Shown here piece by piece: positions 42,650 through 55,206 of a stretch of DNA of 64,000 bases (within the stretch, counting starts at the first letter, position 1; the number at the start of each line of letters is the position of its first letter). The translations under genes were made by a program, and so were the position numbers. The DNA comes from Nectonema munidae. Taxonomy: Eukaryota; Nematomorpha; Nectonematoida; Nectonematidae. The notes under the pieces were generated by a model. That model ran no database searches. It was not told where the DNA came from and saw nothing but the letters and a program-made list of their open reading frames with translations. The stretch is taken from the NCBI GenBank assembly GCA_030549495.1, contig JAUIRK010000923.1:186001-250000 (forward strand), given 5' to 3'.

Positions 42650-43852
42650 CTTAACAAATATAAATAGTTTTTACACTTATAATCACAACTGAGTTTTTTT
42701 ACATTAAACATATCTTTAAAACTCCTAGATAAAACACGATTTTATAAAAACAGATGAGTACTTGTCTCATGATAGTTTTTATTTCAAATTATAAAGTGTA
42801 GTTTACTTCAAGTATACTATCACTTAGAAATTTCGATGTTTTGAAAAGGAGTAGCTACACATGTGACATGATTCATGATAAATATTTAGAGCAAACAGAT
42901 AGCATATAATAGTTCACCATCAAATTTTATCTCATGATGTTGTGTTTAGATGTGAAGAGGAAAAAATGTTAAAGTATCATATGTGATACGTATGACTTGA
43001 CGACGAAAATCATATTCAGTGAACGACAACTCAGTTGTCATATTGCAATCTTAAAAACAGATAACAGTGATCAATAAAATGTATGAAGTAATTTTCATTT
43101 ATCTTTTTCAATTTTAAGCCTTCTTATTTGACTTTTCTGCAAAGCTCTGCTTGTTTTTATATTCAGCAACTACACTCTTATTACTTTTCTCATAATAACG
43201 ATCAATGGTACTAAAATTTGAATGTACTCGTATTCATGAAATTGGTAACCATTAAAAATCGAAAAATAACTGAAATTTTTTTACATTCATGTTTACATGA
43301 GAAACAATGTTTTGATCATCAATTGCCATGATACTCCAGTTTTTAGTTCAAATTAAAAAAGTTGTGACTAATTTTGATGAAGAAATAAAAAATTGTTCTA
43401 AATGTTTCTGCTGATGCATTTTTCCTGGTTAGCGTAGTTTCTTTAATGGTTGGTTTATATTGTGTCTAAAATGAAGTTTTGGTCTAGTTGGCATTTTTGG
43501 ATAGTAATAATTTAATTAACTCGCTGTAGCTATAATGGTATCTAGAAAAATTTTAAAAGGAGAGAAATGCCCCCCCCCCCCCCTCCTAAGTATTTATTCT
43601 TTTCTCTATAACTGTCTGATATAGGTTTCGGTAATTATACTCTGGCGTGAATCAAAAGATTATTGGCTGCTCAAAGAATATACTAAAACAGTGAACTGCT
43701 TTCAGAATATTATAAGCATCTCTCCTTGCATATCGTCATTTTTCGCGTCCTAATACTTCTCGCTATTTTTTACTTGAGCCATTGATAAATTTGCTTACTT
43801 TCCACTTTTTCGAAATCTACGATGTAAAATAGGTGGTGATATAGTACAAGCA

Positions 43853-44169
43853 TGTCAAACTGGTATTTGGTCGCATTGAATAAAAAAAATTTCCTAGGGC
43901 CGCATAATTTTCATTGATAAAAATTACATAAATTAATTTCAGTTAAAAAAACAATGAAAACTTTATTATTCAAAATCTTTAAGTGTTTCACTAAGAGCTA
44001 GGCTGTACTGATTTTTGACACCTTTTTTGCTCACTAATTCCTTTATGTTCGATTTCACGGTTTGTGCCGTACCAACTTTTATCAAAGATGATAAATGTTG
44101 ATCTGTCAATTTACTTCTTGTTAATGATTTTGTCATTTTCATCAATGAAAACAACTTAAAATTCTAGAG
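43853..44169 (-). mobile_element. hAT relic 1 inside piggyBac
   Basis: Left-end-like sequence CATGTCAAACTGGTATTTGG with a GGGCCGC block, followed by a minus-strand C-terminus (SRSKLTDQHLSSLIKVGTAQ-like), typical of GTF2IRD2-like hAT transposases. Truncated. Confidence 0.6.
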
Positions 44170-44332
44170 CAGGGGTCATCAAAGTTTTTCTCTATAGGGC
44201 CACATAGATCCGATCCAGATAATTAATATTCGCGGGCCTAAAAATTTTTTTCATGAATTTATGCTTAAAACAACAAATCAATTTATTTATAAAGACACAA
44301 AATAATAGAACAAAAAATAATATGGTAGAAAA

Positions 44333-44878
44333 TTAATGGGATTTATGAAACTGGTGTTTAGTTCTTAAAATGGAACTAATGTCAGCCTCAAATTTAGTAC
44401 ATCCAAGAATAAGAATTGCTTTTAACTGGTTGTCTGTCAATCTTGTTCGGTGCGTTGACTTTATGTACTTCATTTTTGAAAAAGTTTGCTCACATTTATA
44501 CGTTGTTGTAAAAACTGTAGCCATACCTGACGCAAATTTTTTTAGATTGAAAAACTCATCATCAGGTAAATATTTGTAGAATTCAAATAAACCTTCTCTA
44601 TGTTTTGCTTTTAGCAAAGTAGAAGCTTGTAAATCGATTAATTAAAGTTGTAGGTGTGCTGGCATGTCATCAACGGTACATTCAAAAGGATTTTCAAACA
44701 AGTCATTTCTTATTTTATCAAGATCAGAAAATCGATTTGTGATGTTTTTATGTAACTTAGTGAGTACGTCTTTGTGAAATTCGAGATCTACTTGTTCTGT
44801 ATTTTCAGCGAGAAACTCTTGAAAATTTTCAAAATGAGAGTAGTTTCCGTTTTGAAATTGACTTATAAACAATGTCAA
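44333..44878 (-). pseudogene. hAT transposase C-terminal part
   Basis: Contains FQNGNYSHFENFQEFLAENT and, further on, FKKFASGMATVF-like and YKCEQTFSKMKYIKSTHRTR with LTDNQLKAILI, the hAT dimerisation domain. Same element as 45347-46129. Confidence 0.88.
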
Positions 44879-45346
44879 TTTTGTTCGAAAGACTGTAATA
44901 ATTTTGTATAAATCACATATGAGATTTCCTTGTTTCTACAATTTTAAATTTAAATCATTCATGTGTTTTGTGATGTCGACCAAAAATGACAACTTTGATA
45001 TCCAAGAAGGATCTAAAAATTGTCTATTCATTTTGTTTTTTTCACTTAAAAATATTATTATTTCTTTTCTAAGTTTAAGAAAACGAGATAATAGTTTTCC
45101 ACAACAGCCATCTTACTGCTGTGTAGTAACTTATATCATCATATTCAGAATCAAGTTCTTCAAGAAAAGCTTGAAACTGCCTGTGAATGTGAGCGTGTCC
45201 TCTAATATAATTGACAGCTTTTGTGACTGGATTGAGCACACAAGATATATCTAATTGCTTTGCGCAGAGTGCTTGCTGGTGTATAATGCAGTGAATGAAA
45301 AGAGCCCTTGGACAGTGAAAATCTTCTATTTTAGCTTGAATGAGGC

Positions 45347-46129
45347 CTACCAGACCATTTTTATTCTTGCCATATTCGGGCCACCGTCAACTGTGACGCA
45401 ACGAAGCTGATTCCATTTGAGATCATATTGTTGCAAAAAAATTTCTACTTGAATAAAAAGATCTTTTCCCGTTGTTGTTCCATGCATACTAAACACTGAA
45501 GCCAATTCTTCACTTATTTGGAAATCTTGACTTACACCACGAAGATATATAAAAAGCTGAGACGTGCTAGAAAGATCAACAGATTCATCAATTGCCACTG
45601 AAAACCACAAAAAAATTTTTGCTTTTTTACGTAGTTGTAATTCTATGTTTTCGGTCAGCTCTTCGGTTCTCCGCATGATTGAACTCGCAGGAAGACTAAT
45701 ATTTGAAAACAAATTTGTTCTTTCTGGACACAAGACTTTTACTGTCTCCATCATACACTCCTTTATAAGGATACCATCAGTAAATGGCTTCCCACGCTCA
45801 GCTAATTTTTTAGTTATTGTATAACTTACTCGAGTAATAGATTCATTTTCATGAAGCTTCTTTGTGAAAAAGTTTCTTTGCAATTGTAGTTTAGATTTCA
45901 ATAATTCAGTTGTGTCTGTACGTTGTTTTCCATGGAGTTCTGAGTGTGTAGAAAAATGTTTTGTCTCGTAATGACGACGGACATTGTATTCTTTTAAGAC
46001 TGCAATAGTTTCATGGCATATTAAGCAAATGGTTTTTTGGTAATTACTTATTTGGAAAAAATACTTTTCTTCCCAGCTTTTGTTGAAGACACGACATTCT
46101 TTATCAACTTTTCTTTTTTTAGAAGCCAT
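45347..46129 (-). pseudogene. hAT transposase N-terminal half (GTF2IRD2/ZBED-like)
   Basis: An open frame of 260 codons from an ATG. It begins MASKKRKVDKECRVFNKSW and has a zinc finger (CLICHETIAVLKEYNVRRHY, then ETKH), a linker, ECMMETVKVLCPERTNLFSN, and the catalytic start FSVAIDESVDLSSTSQLFIY and TVDGGPNMA. The C-terminal catalytic and dimerisation parts lie downstream at 44333-44878 in other frames, so the gene is broken though its N-terminal half is clean. Confidence 0.9.
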
Positions 46130-47882
46130 CTTTAAAATTCTAAAAAATATTTATTCTAAATAGCTAAAAAAAATATTTAAATATTAAGTATTAAAAAACC
46201 TATATAAATATTAAAGGATCAGTAAAATAAATGCAATATTTAGAAATATTAGTATTAATGTAATATTAGTAATTAATATGACGCGATTTTAATTATTGGA
46301 TACAGTTGAGAGCAAGCAAAAATAATTTTCTAATTTCTGATTTCTTATTTAAAATCTACAATATGAATTTAGGATGCGTTTGAAGGGCCGGATAAAAATG
46401 CGTTGCGGGCCGGATTTGGCCCGCGGGCCGTAGTTTGGAAACCCCTGTTCTAGAGTTTTATTATTTCTGATATACTTGAATTAATTGATGAAGAAGAAAT
46501 AGCAAATGGTGATGTTTATATTGAGCCTCCAATAAACGCTTGCTCTTTGGTTTCCGACGAAGATTCTGGGGTTGAAGAACATTTTTCTTTCGATAACTTG
46601 ACGACAAATCAAATTGCTGCGTCGTCACGAACTTGGATGAAAATAATGATAATGATGATGATGATAAATTCCAAGAAACTCTAAAATCGAATCGGAAAAG
46701 GTCAAGTGTTCAATGGAGTGTTATGAATACTGGCCGAGACTTGAAAAATGAATTTCTTCCAGTTCATGGGCCTTTTATTCATGATCAACCTCTGTCTCCT
46801 TATTCGTTTGTCTTCTTTTTTTCAACTTAGAATTGATCGATGCAATTGTTGGATTTACCAATCTTTATGCTGCCAAAAGAAATAATGCCTTGAATACATC
46901 AAGAGAGGAAATTCTTTGTTTTCTCGGAATTTTGATAATGCGAGGGTATACTATTTTGCCTAGAACAAGAATGTACTGGGAAAAAACAAGATTACTTTAA
47001 CTCATTTATAACAAGCTCCATGTGAAGACAAAGATTTGAAGAAATCAAAAAGTATCTTAATTTTTGTGCTTGAATCCTCTGACAAATTCGCCAAACTCAG
47101 GATGCTTTTAAAGGAATTGAAAGAGAAGTATCAGTTGTTTATGCCTTTCAGAGAATTCAATTCTATTGATGAAACAATGATTCTGTACTTCGGTAATCAT
47201 TGTAGTAAAGAGTTTATCAAAAGCAAACCCATTAGGTTCGGCTACAAACAATGGTCTCATTGTGTCTCGCCAGGATATTGTGTAAACTTCGATCTATACT
47301 AAGGAAAGAGTCCAGACAGCTCTAAATTTGGTGTCGGACCATCAATACTACTGAAGTTTGCCAATTCTCTCAATGAAAAAATGCTCAACAATTATTATCA
47401 TTTTATTACTGGCAAGTACTTCTTCACTTATGATATTTTGAAAAGAATGAAAGAATTGAACTTTAAAGTCACTTGGACATTAAAATCAAACATATCAAGA
47501 AATTTCCCAATCATTTATCTGAAAGATCTCAAAAAAGAAAAAAGAGAATTTTATAAAATACTGACTAGCAAGGGTAGAGTAAATTTGTGTCAGTGGTTCG
47601 ATAATCGCTTAGTACTTGCTATAAGTAATGCTCTAACTCAACCTCATATGATGAATGTATATAACAAAGAGATGGGATGGGTTGATCAAATGGACCAAAA
47701 TATAGCAAAGTACCGCTGTTGTGTGCGTCGCAAGAAATGGTACTAGCCTATATTTACCCACCTTGTTGATATGACTTTGAATCAAGCATGGATTCTTTAC
47801 AGGTTATCTTCAGGAGTTAAACTAGACTATTTGGGTTTTAGGAGATATTGTAGATTTGCTTCTAACAAAATATAGTTAAAGC

Positions 47883-48135
47883 CGGTGGCGGATCCAAGAG
47901 GGGGGGGGGGGGGGGCTCATGGGCCTAGCCCCCCCCCCCCCCCCCCATGAAAAATGACTTCGAAAATTACCCTTACTAATTTTGCTTTTTCCTAAAACAA
48001 TACTTGTTGGTAGTTGATTACATGTTAAAAATATGAAAACATACGTAATTAGTGATTCTAGAAGACATAATACAGATGTTGTATTCTCTGAAGACTCTTA
48101 GCAAAATTGCAAAAAAATTTAAATAGAAAATGCCA
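47883..48135. mobile_element. MITE with CAGTGGCGGATCC terminus, copy 2, inverted and truncated
   Basis: Left end CGGTGGCGGATCCAAG, then about 17 G and about 20 C. Its interior matches the complement of 40185-40370 (AAAATATGAAAACATACGTA, TTCTCTGAAGACTCTTAGCA). The right terminus is missing. Confidence 0.82.
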
Positions 48136-48555
48136 AAGTGTAAAATGTTTTATGGATCAAGTATGTGTTAAAGGTCGTGTTGGCATAAATGTAAATGTTT
48201 TATAAGTTATTATAAATACTAAGGTTGACTTTTTTAATGTTTTTTATAATAACTTTCTTTGTTTTGCCAAGTTTCTTCGTTCTTTCATCCAATTGTTTTT
48301 TCTCATCAAATGTCGTTGTGCCCAAAGTATCATATATGATACGTCTATTTTCATGGAAAATAAAAATTATTTTTTATTTTTTCAAAAACATTGGTGAATA
48401 GTTAACCAAATGCGATAAATGTGTAAAGTTACGTAAAATTTTGATGAAAGAAAATATTTTGTCATAAGGCCTATTTTTTCTTCAAAAATCGTTGTCATTA
48501 AAGAGTTAAATTCACTTTATAATGAAAGACTAGTTTAGAATTATGTTTTGAAAAA

Positions 48556-51500
48556 ATGAGTACAAACTACCGGTTAAATAAATTTGTTAAAGAAAATTTT
48601 TTTGTTGAACCTAGACAAATAGAAATAAAAATTGATTTGCCTTTCAGAAAATGTGTTGTTCAATATGTTTCCATTTTTAACGTTTTAAAGGAACTCTTAA
48701 AGAAAGATTGCATTTTTTCTTTTGTTACAAACGGATATAGTTCTTTAGATGGGCTCACGAGAGACTACTGTGATTCTCAGAATTATAAAAAATTATGCTC
48801 TTTTTCGCAATTTCTACCATTTCTAGAAATATTTTTGTATTATGATGATTTTACAATATCAAATCAGGTTGGCGAAAACAGAAAAGCTTAAATTCAGTGT
48901 TGTTTACTTTATCCTTGGCAATATACCGCCTAAATATAGGTCGAAGATACAATCTATTCACCTTGTTCTCATATGCTTTACCAAACTAATTAGAAAAGTA
49001 GGATTTAATGAAATACTTAAGCCCTTGACCAACGATTTGAAAGCCATAAAAAACGTGGGAATAAAAATTGAAATAAATCAAAAAGAATTCGTTTTTAAAG
49101 GGCATCTCTGCGGGATATTAGCAGATAACTTAGGTTCACATAGCATATGAGGTTTTATAGGATCATTCAATACTAATAGGTTTTGTAGATTTTGTTTATC
49201 CGATAAGGAAAGTGTACACAAATCTTTTGTATGTTCTAAACTCTTAAGGAGAACTCCCAAGTCATTTTTTAATCATATTTCAAAAGTTGAAAAAGATCCC
49301 AGTTTAGCAAGATTTTATGGTGTAAAGTATAGAAGTATTTTGAATGAATTAAAATTTTTTAACGTAATTCAAGGATTACCATCAGATATAAGCCATGATT
49401 TATTTGAAGGAGTTGTTCCACGTGTAATATCTACCATAGTTACGGATTTTATTGATAAAAAATTGTTTGATTTAAAGACATTTAACAATAAAATTAAAAT
49501 GTTTCTTTTCAAGAATAATGATTTTGACAAGCCAAACCCAGTCAACATATTTAAAAAAAAAGGTGATAATTAAACAAACTGTGTCCCAAAATAGATGCTT
49601 GTGTAAGCTTTTGCCAATTATTTTGGATGATTTGGTACCAGCTGAATGGCAGATTTTTTTGAAGTTGTTGGATATAGTGAACATAGTAATGTCACCGAAA
49701 ATAGACATTGCTAGAATTCAAATATTGGAAGACTTTTTAGAAGAGTTTGTAATTTTGTACAAAAAAATATAATAAAAAAATTATTCCGAAACTTCATTTT
49801 CTTTTACATTATCCTTCTCAATTAAGATGTTTCGGTCCATTAGTTAACTTTCAAACTTTGAGGTTGGAATCCAAGCATCTTTTTTCAAAGAATATTTTCA
49901 TCGCATAAAGAGTAGTAAAAACATTACTAAAACTCTTGCCCATCGTAATCAATTTTGTCAATCTGTTAATTTGTTTTTAGATAAGTTTTATGAAGTTAAT
50001 TCCAGTTTAAAGTTTGAAAAGGAAATTCCTTTTAGAAGTTTGAACAAAAAAATGTATGACGTATTAAACTTTGAGGGATTAGGGGAAACTAGTGTAATTA
50101 AAATAGGAAAATGTATAGAATTTTCAGGAATAAAGTATAAGATCGGCCAGTTTGTTTATGATATTTGTGAAAATGAAAATTATCATTTTTTTTCAAAATA
50201 GATCAATGTTTAAAAATTAATGCTACGTTATATCTATTTTGTTTGAAATATTGCGTGCACGAGTTTTTAAGAAAACACTACTGTTATGCAATCAAGCCAA
50301 CAACAGAAGCTAGACTTTTTGACGTATCTAAATTAGTTCATATTGAAGTGTTAAATTCTTACACTATATTGAATAAATACGAAATAATTGTTCCAAATCA
50401 TTTAATTTTTTGAAAGTTTCCTAAAATTCATATTTTCTTTTTTTTGTCTAATTTATATTTTTTTAATTTTTTATAGATGGAATTCATAGTTGCAGAATAT
50501 AACAATTCCACCAAAATTTTTTTGGTTGGTAATGCAGAAATTGATATAGATTTTATAACAATGTAATAAATAAAAACTTCAACCTTTATTCTGAAAATAT
50601 CGTTTTAAAATATTAGGATGATGATGTGGCCGAGTATATAGATCTCTGCACCAATGCTTTGCAAACTTTGAAGTCTAAAAGAGTTATAAGGTTAAAAGTT
50701 GTCAATAAACAGCAAGTAAGAAACGTAGATGAAGAAAAATCTTTGAGTGAATACAGCCCTATCTTGCTGGGTCCCAGACAAACTCCTTCTGTTGAATACA
50801 TACAATCACCCTCCACGTAAGTTTTTTTTATATAATCAAATTTTATTATTTTAATTTACACTTTTGTAGTTATAGCCAGTTTCCAAAAGAATTCAAACTA
50901 GATGAAAACTTTTTATCAAGAGGTTTGTTAACTAAGTTGAAGAGTGGAGAACAACTAAGCAAGATCGAAATTAGAAAGGTGTTGGATTGTATATATATCT
51001 TTGTCACTAAATTCGAAGATGGAATGTATTCAAAGCGTAACAATTTTGGAGCGTTATAATATTTTTTTGTTTAGTTATCCTACTTCGAAAATGTATGATG
51101 AAATTGTTGATGGGCTTTTGGCATAATTCTCACAACTAAAAACAATTTTTGGAATGAGTTATTCAGTCTCATTTGTAATTTTTTTTTAATATTAAACACT
51201 CTTTAAAATTTATAATCTTTGTATAATACTTTTAAATTTTAAGATATATTGAAAAGAAAAAATAAATTACAAGTTTCATAATGAAAGAAAAAACAAAGAT
51301 AACTCATTGCAAGTCGTGATGAGCAAAAAGCGATCAAAAAAAGTTGTTTCTGAAAATTCTGATGATAATTACATCAGAAGACACTTTATCGAAAACAATA
51401 AGAATATAAATGAAGTTCTAACACAATATCCTCATTTAAACTGTTCACAGGAAGTAAAAGTTCAAAATAAATATTAAAATATATGATATATTTTTTTCTC

Positions 51501-51918
51501 AAGATTATCAAAGAATTCAAAACTTTGAAGATAGTTGAAGCTGAAGATGTGTATTCTTTGTTTCTTAATAACTTGAAGAAATACAGAGATTCAATTTTTG
51601 CTGTATTTTATGGAAAACAAACTAATTTGATAAAAGTTCCGCTAGACAATTTTAAATTGTTTTCATTTAATAATTGATATAATCAGTGAACATTTTTTAG
51701 ATTTGGATATAGATATATTTTTGAAGCTGTCTCAACTTTTTAAAGAAAATTTTTCGGAAATTTTGTTGAAGGAATTTGCAAATGAATTTAAACCGGTATC
51801 AATAATTTCAGAAAACAATGTTTTCAAACTTATTATAGACACGATTTATTTCTATGAATCTAAATCATTTTTAGAAATATTTTTTGTGTTCTTCATTTCT
51901 TTTTTGTGTTTCATATAA
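48556..51918 (+). pseudogene. CACTA-like transposase, central and C-terminal parts
   Basis: Contains the YYDD stretch, GNIPPKYRSK, GFNEILKPLTNDLK, the ADNLGSHSI motif, a Cys pair (FCRFCLSDKE), LNELKFFNVIQGLPSDISHD and later EDVYSLFLNNLKKY. One short intron is visible (50817-50869, GT-AG, phases agree across EYIQSPST/YSQFPKEF). Frames are interrupted several times. Confidence 0.65.
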
Positions 51919-52861
51919 AGTATCCGTCTAAAATATACAAAACTATGTTATGCGTACAATACTTGTTTTTTAATATAAACTGTGGTTCAAATAAGGCAAT
52001 TATAAATATTTTGTCTTGAATCATGGAACAATACAAAAGGACTATCTGTCAATAAATTTAGAAATCTTTGATTTTTTTTCAATAAAGTTTTCTTCTTACT
52101 TTTTTGCTTTTTTTTTTACAAATTTTAAGATACATTTTAATTAAAAATTGTCTTCAACTAAGACTGGAAAAGAAAATGATTTTTGAAAATAACATAAAGT
52201 AAATTTCTAGTCCAAGAAGGATCGTTGATCCGAAAATTAACAATTTTACCATTATTTTTAACTAATAAATTTATTTATTTCCAATTATTAATTCTTCATT
52301 ATTAGCTATGCAACTTCAGAATCATTCATTTTTATTTTATAAAGTAATTTCTTTTAAATTTTATATTTAATATTATACGAAAGTGAAAGAAGTAGTGGAA
52401 AGGGAAGTATAGTCTTTTTAAAAAATATTATAGTCAGTTGTGAACAAAACTTCAGTTGATAATTAAGAATAATTATAAACTTAACAAACAATATAGTACG
52501 CTTTATTTGATATCTAGCTAATAATTTTAAATGCTGAACCATATAGTATTTTCTTTTTTTATTACTGTCTTGTTAGTAAAATCGTTTGCCTAGTCACATA
52601 GTGATCTTTATTTACTAGAAAATTAGTGAACACAAAATTTAGTTTACGAAGTGTATAGTAAATAATTTTTTCAACAAAGTAGTAGTCACAGAGATAGTTT
52701 GGCTTATTAATTTATTAGTAAGGCACACCAATCTTTTTTTCAGTGTTAGTTTTTTTTAATTAATTTTTTTTACATTTCTTAAAGTAAAAATATCTTGATG
52801 AAAAAATAGTTCCTAGTTTTTTTAAATTTGAGCATGCTTTTGAAACGGATTTAATGTTAAG

Positions 52862-53011
52862 GTCACAAGGACGAATTTAAAATGAAAAAAGACGAAATTA
52901 AAATGAAAAAGGAGGAACTTAAAATGAAAAAAGACGAACTTAAAATGAAAGAGGACCAACTTAAAGTGAAAAAAGACGAATTTAAAATGAAAAAAGACGA
53001 ACTTAAAGTGA
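52862..53011 (+). repeat. 21-bp minisatellite encoding KMKKDEL heptads
   Basis: About seven units of AAAATGAAAAAAGACGAACTT. In frame it encodes KMKKDELKMKKDEL-type coiled coil (open frame 52882-53076). Related short arrays occur at 25075 and, antisense, 60574. Confidence 0.9.
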
Positions 53012-53076
53012 AAATGCTGTATTTAGGAAAGGGATTAGAAAGGCAAAAAAGATGTAGCGCTATGCGAATGTCTTAA

Positions 53077-54514
53077 AGACCTTGAGGTCAATTCTACTAC
53101 CGTGGGCAGGCTTATTATCCTATAACAATGCAGAATATGACTTATGATAACTCCATTTTGGGATGCCTAACCTCAACTTCGATGAATAAAATAGACCACC
53201 TTCTGTAAAAACTTTAGAGAAATGTTTATCACAACCATTTCAATGTTGTTCATATAGACGCACCTCATTTTCTTGGTTTATGAAGAGGTTGGAGAAATTG
53301 AATAAAAAGTTTATTGAAAACCTAAGAATATACAAGCATTGCCCTCAATCATGCCAAGCTTGAGAGCTCACACAAACCCAGACTGAAGCTTTCTTGGGAG
53401 TATATGCTAAAAAAGAGTTATCCTTGGGACTATCCATATACAATAGCCCCCAAAGAACCTGGAGCTGCGTTCGGCTATTACTATTGTTCTTATGAGTACT
53501 AGATCCGGGAAATTAGGTATATTAGCTAGATTAGGTATAGTCTGTTAGCTGGCCTTTGTATTAGTCTGCTTATAGGACCAATTATATATTCATATTGTAA
53601 ACTATATATTCTTGGGGTAACTTATTTACTCATATTATGTATATATGAGACGGAATCAAATTCCAGGCTTAGTTTGTTCCTAGTTTAGCATGTCCTAAAA
53701 TTGTCTATATTTTGATCTTCTATAACATTTACACATATTATATATTAATTGTATATAAGATAAGGTATTGCATTGCATGACTTCTATTTTTCCTACTTTT
53801 TTAGCATATCTCTTTTATAAACATATCTTTTTATTTGGCAATAAACTAGATTCCATTGTGCTCGTTTTTTACTCTGGTTTTCTTCCTTTAAAAAATTTAG
53901 AAGTTCTTACTGTTAGGTAGTGCTCTGGCAAACCTATTTTAACCTTGTTAGTAATCAAGGAAATGGTAGATATTAAGATTGTTTCCGATTTTGGGAGCTG
54001 ATGATTTTTGGAGTTGATACATATAAAGAGTTAATAAGGTACGAAATTGCATCCAATGTTGGCGTTATTAGCACGTATCATCATAGAAATCTCACAAATT
54101 TTGAGAAACAAAAGTCTAATAAAATTTTTCCGTTTTTTTCGCTCTTGAGAATATTGTTTAGGCAATTATTCTTAGAAATTATACAACTATTGTCGCAGGC
54201 TAAATAATTCGTGAAAATTTCTAATGTTAATCTTCTAGAAGTTTCATAAGATTAGTAGCATCTGAACATCTGATTCGTCTTATCTAGCCTTCCTTATATT
54301 AGTTGTACAGAGCAATTGTTTCTGGTCTACGTTTGTTTCCAATTAACTTAATTCCCTTAAAGTGTTGACTGTGATGATAACATAAAATACTTTGAAGTTG
54401 CGATGTGAATGCCTGCCTTGGAAGTATATTGACGGTCAAAGAGAAATCTTGTGTGAGTACAAATTTGGGTTCGTTCTCATGTAATTGCAACTTTATGTTA
54501 TCACTTCTCATATC
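53077..54514. other. Intergenic DNA, nothing firm
   Basis: Near 53090-53480 the base composition is more balanced and short frames look faintly coding (for example YYPITMQNMTYDNSILG), possibly an old gene fragment. I cannot name it. Confidence 0.3.
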
Positions 54515-54660
54515 GCGTGAGTATGGTTGGTTAGATGCTGGATTCGATAACTCGAGGTCTTGGGTTCGATCCTGCATCAAGCTTGCTTTCCTCATATTTC
54601 GATACAAGCGGCGCAATTGTGCCTTTTCGATGAAAACACCCTACGGTACCATTACCATAT
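54515..54660 (+). repeat. tRNA-derived SINE, copy 6
   Basis: GCGTGAGTATGGTTGG start, B box GGTTCGATCC, then GCGGCGCAATTGTGCC and a CATTACCATATC tail. Confidence 0.88.
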
Positions 54661-55075
54661 CAAAACATAAGTTTATGTTTATCAACAAAAACATATTTCT
54701 TGACATGTAAGCTTTTAAAAACAGTTCTCCCTTTTTTTTCAGAAAATAAAGTTTCAAATTTATTGATTGATTTTTAGATTAACACATGTGAAGGAGGTAA
54801 TCAAAATACTTAAAGACTAAAGAGGTTAGCGAAATCGGAATTTTCATAGCAAAATGCAAGCGATTCCTAATTTGGAGATTTGCTACTGAACTATTAAAAA
54901 TTAACATAATTAGCAAAATTTAAATAAGTAAATCAAGGTAATAATAAAATCGTTTACCAAAATTTGAGCAAATCTAAATTTTGATTAAGTTAAAAATTGG
55001 AGACAAATTTCTTCAGATATAAATATTTGAATAAATGACCAAAAATTTTTTATGTTGTACTTTTAGTGAAATTAA

Positions 55076-55206
55076 ACCGTTATCGTCCAGAATAATCAGA
55101 CGATATCTAATGCAAAGCAGAAGATTTATATTTTAAAGCATTAATAAACGCCCACGATTCACATTTTTGTAAAGTCGACATATGTCGACTGTGGTCGATA
55201 ACCGGT
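55076..55206 (-). repeat. TTAA MITE family copy
   Basis: AACCGTTATCGTCCAGAATA at the left, GTCGACTGTGGTCGATAACC at the right before GGTTAA. Antisense relative to the copy at 30145. Confidence 0.82.

Larger units (their letters stand above)
44170..46447 (-). mobile_element. hAT element 2, complete ends and perfect 8-bp target duplication
   Basis: TTCTAGAG flanks both ends (44162-44169 and 46448-46455). The ends are CAGGGGTCATCAAAG and, inverted, CAGGGGTTTCCAAACTACGG, with GGGCCG-rich subterminal parts. The transposase lies on the minus strand in two blocks (45347-46129 and 44333-44878). Confidence 0.95.
42603..48505 (+). mobile_element. piggyBac element with TTAA target sites, carrying further insertions
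   Basis: TTAA at 42599-42602 and 48506-48509. The termini are CCCGTTAATGCCCAACG and, inverted, CTCTTTAATGACAACG. The transposase relic runs from about 46460 to 47870: ELIDEEEIANGDVYIEPP, LIDAIVGFTNLYAAKRNN, then PFREFNSIDETMILYFG, NISRNFPIIYLKDLKKEKRE, MGWVDQMDQNIAKYRCCVRR and LVDMTLNQAWILYRL. This is the DDE_Tnp_1_7 order including the DQMD motif. The frame is broken at several points and split by a hAT element. Confidence 0.93.
40734..52745 (+). mobile_element. CACTA-like DNA transposon, ~12 kb with nested insertions
   Basis: The ends are CACTGAAAAAAT at 40734 and, inverted, CACTGAAAAAAA at 52745, with TT on each flank. Both subterminal zones (40750-41060, 52550-52735) carry repeated TTAGTAAA/TTTACTAA motifs, a CACTA habit. 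Plus-strand coding pieces: a C2H2 finger (CLLCKAAYKNKYSLTRHYRF) at about 42180, VESFAFFILKMREVYNVPSN at 42420, then after the piggyBac insertion FLPFLEIFLYYDDFTI, NIPPKYRSKIQSIHL, GILADNLGSHSI and ISHDLFEGVVPRVI (48556-50201), and C-terminal pieces to 51918. Stops interrupt it. Superfamily assignment rests on the ends and is an inference. Confidence 0.7.
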
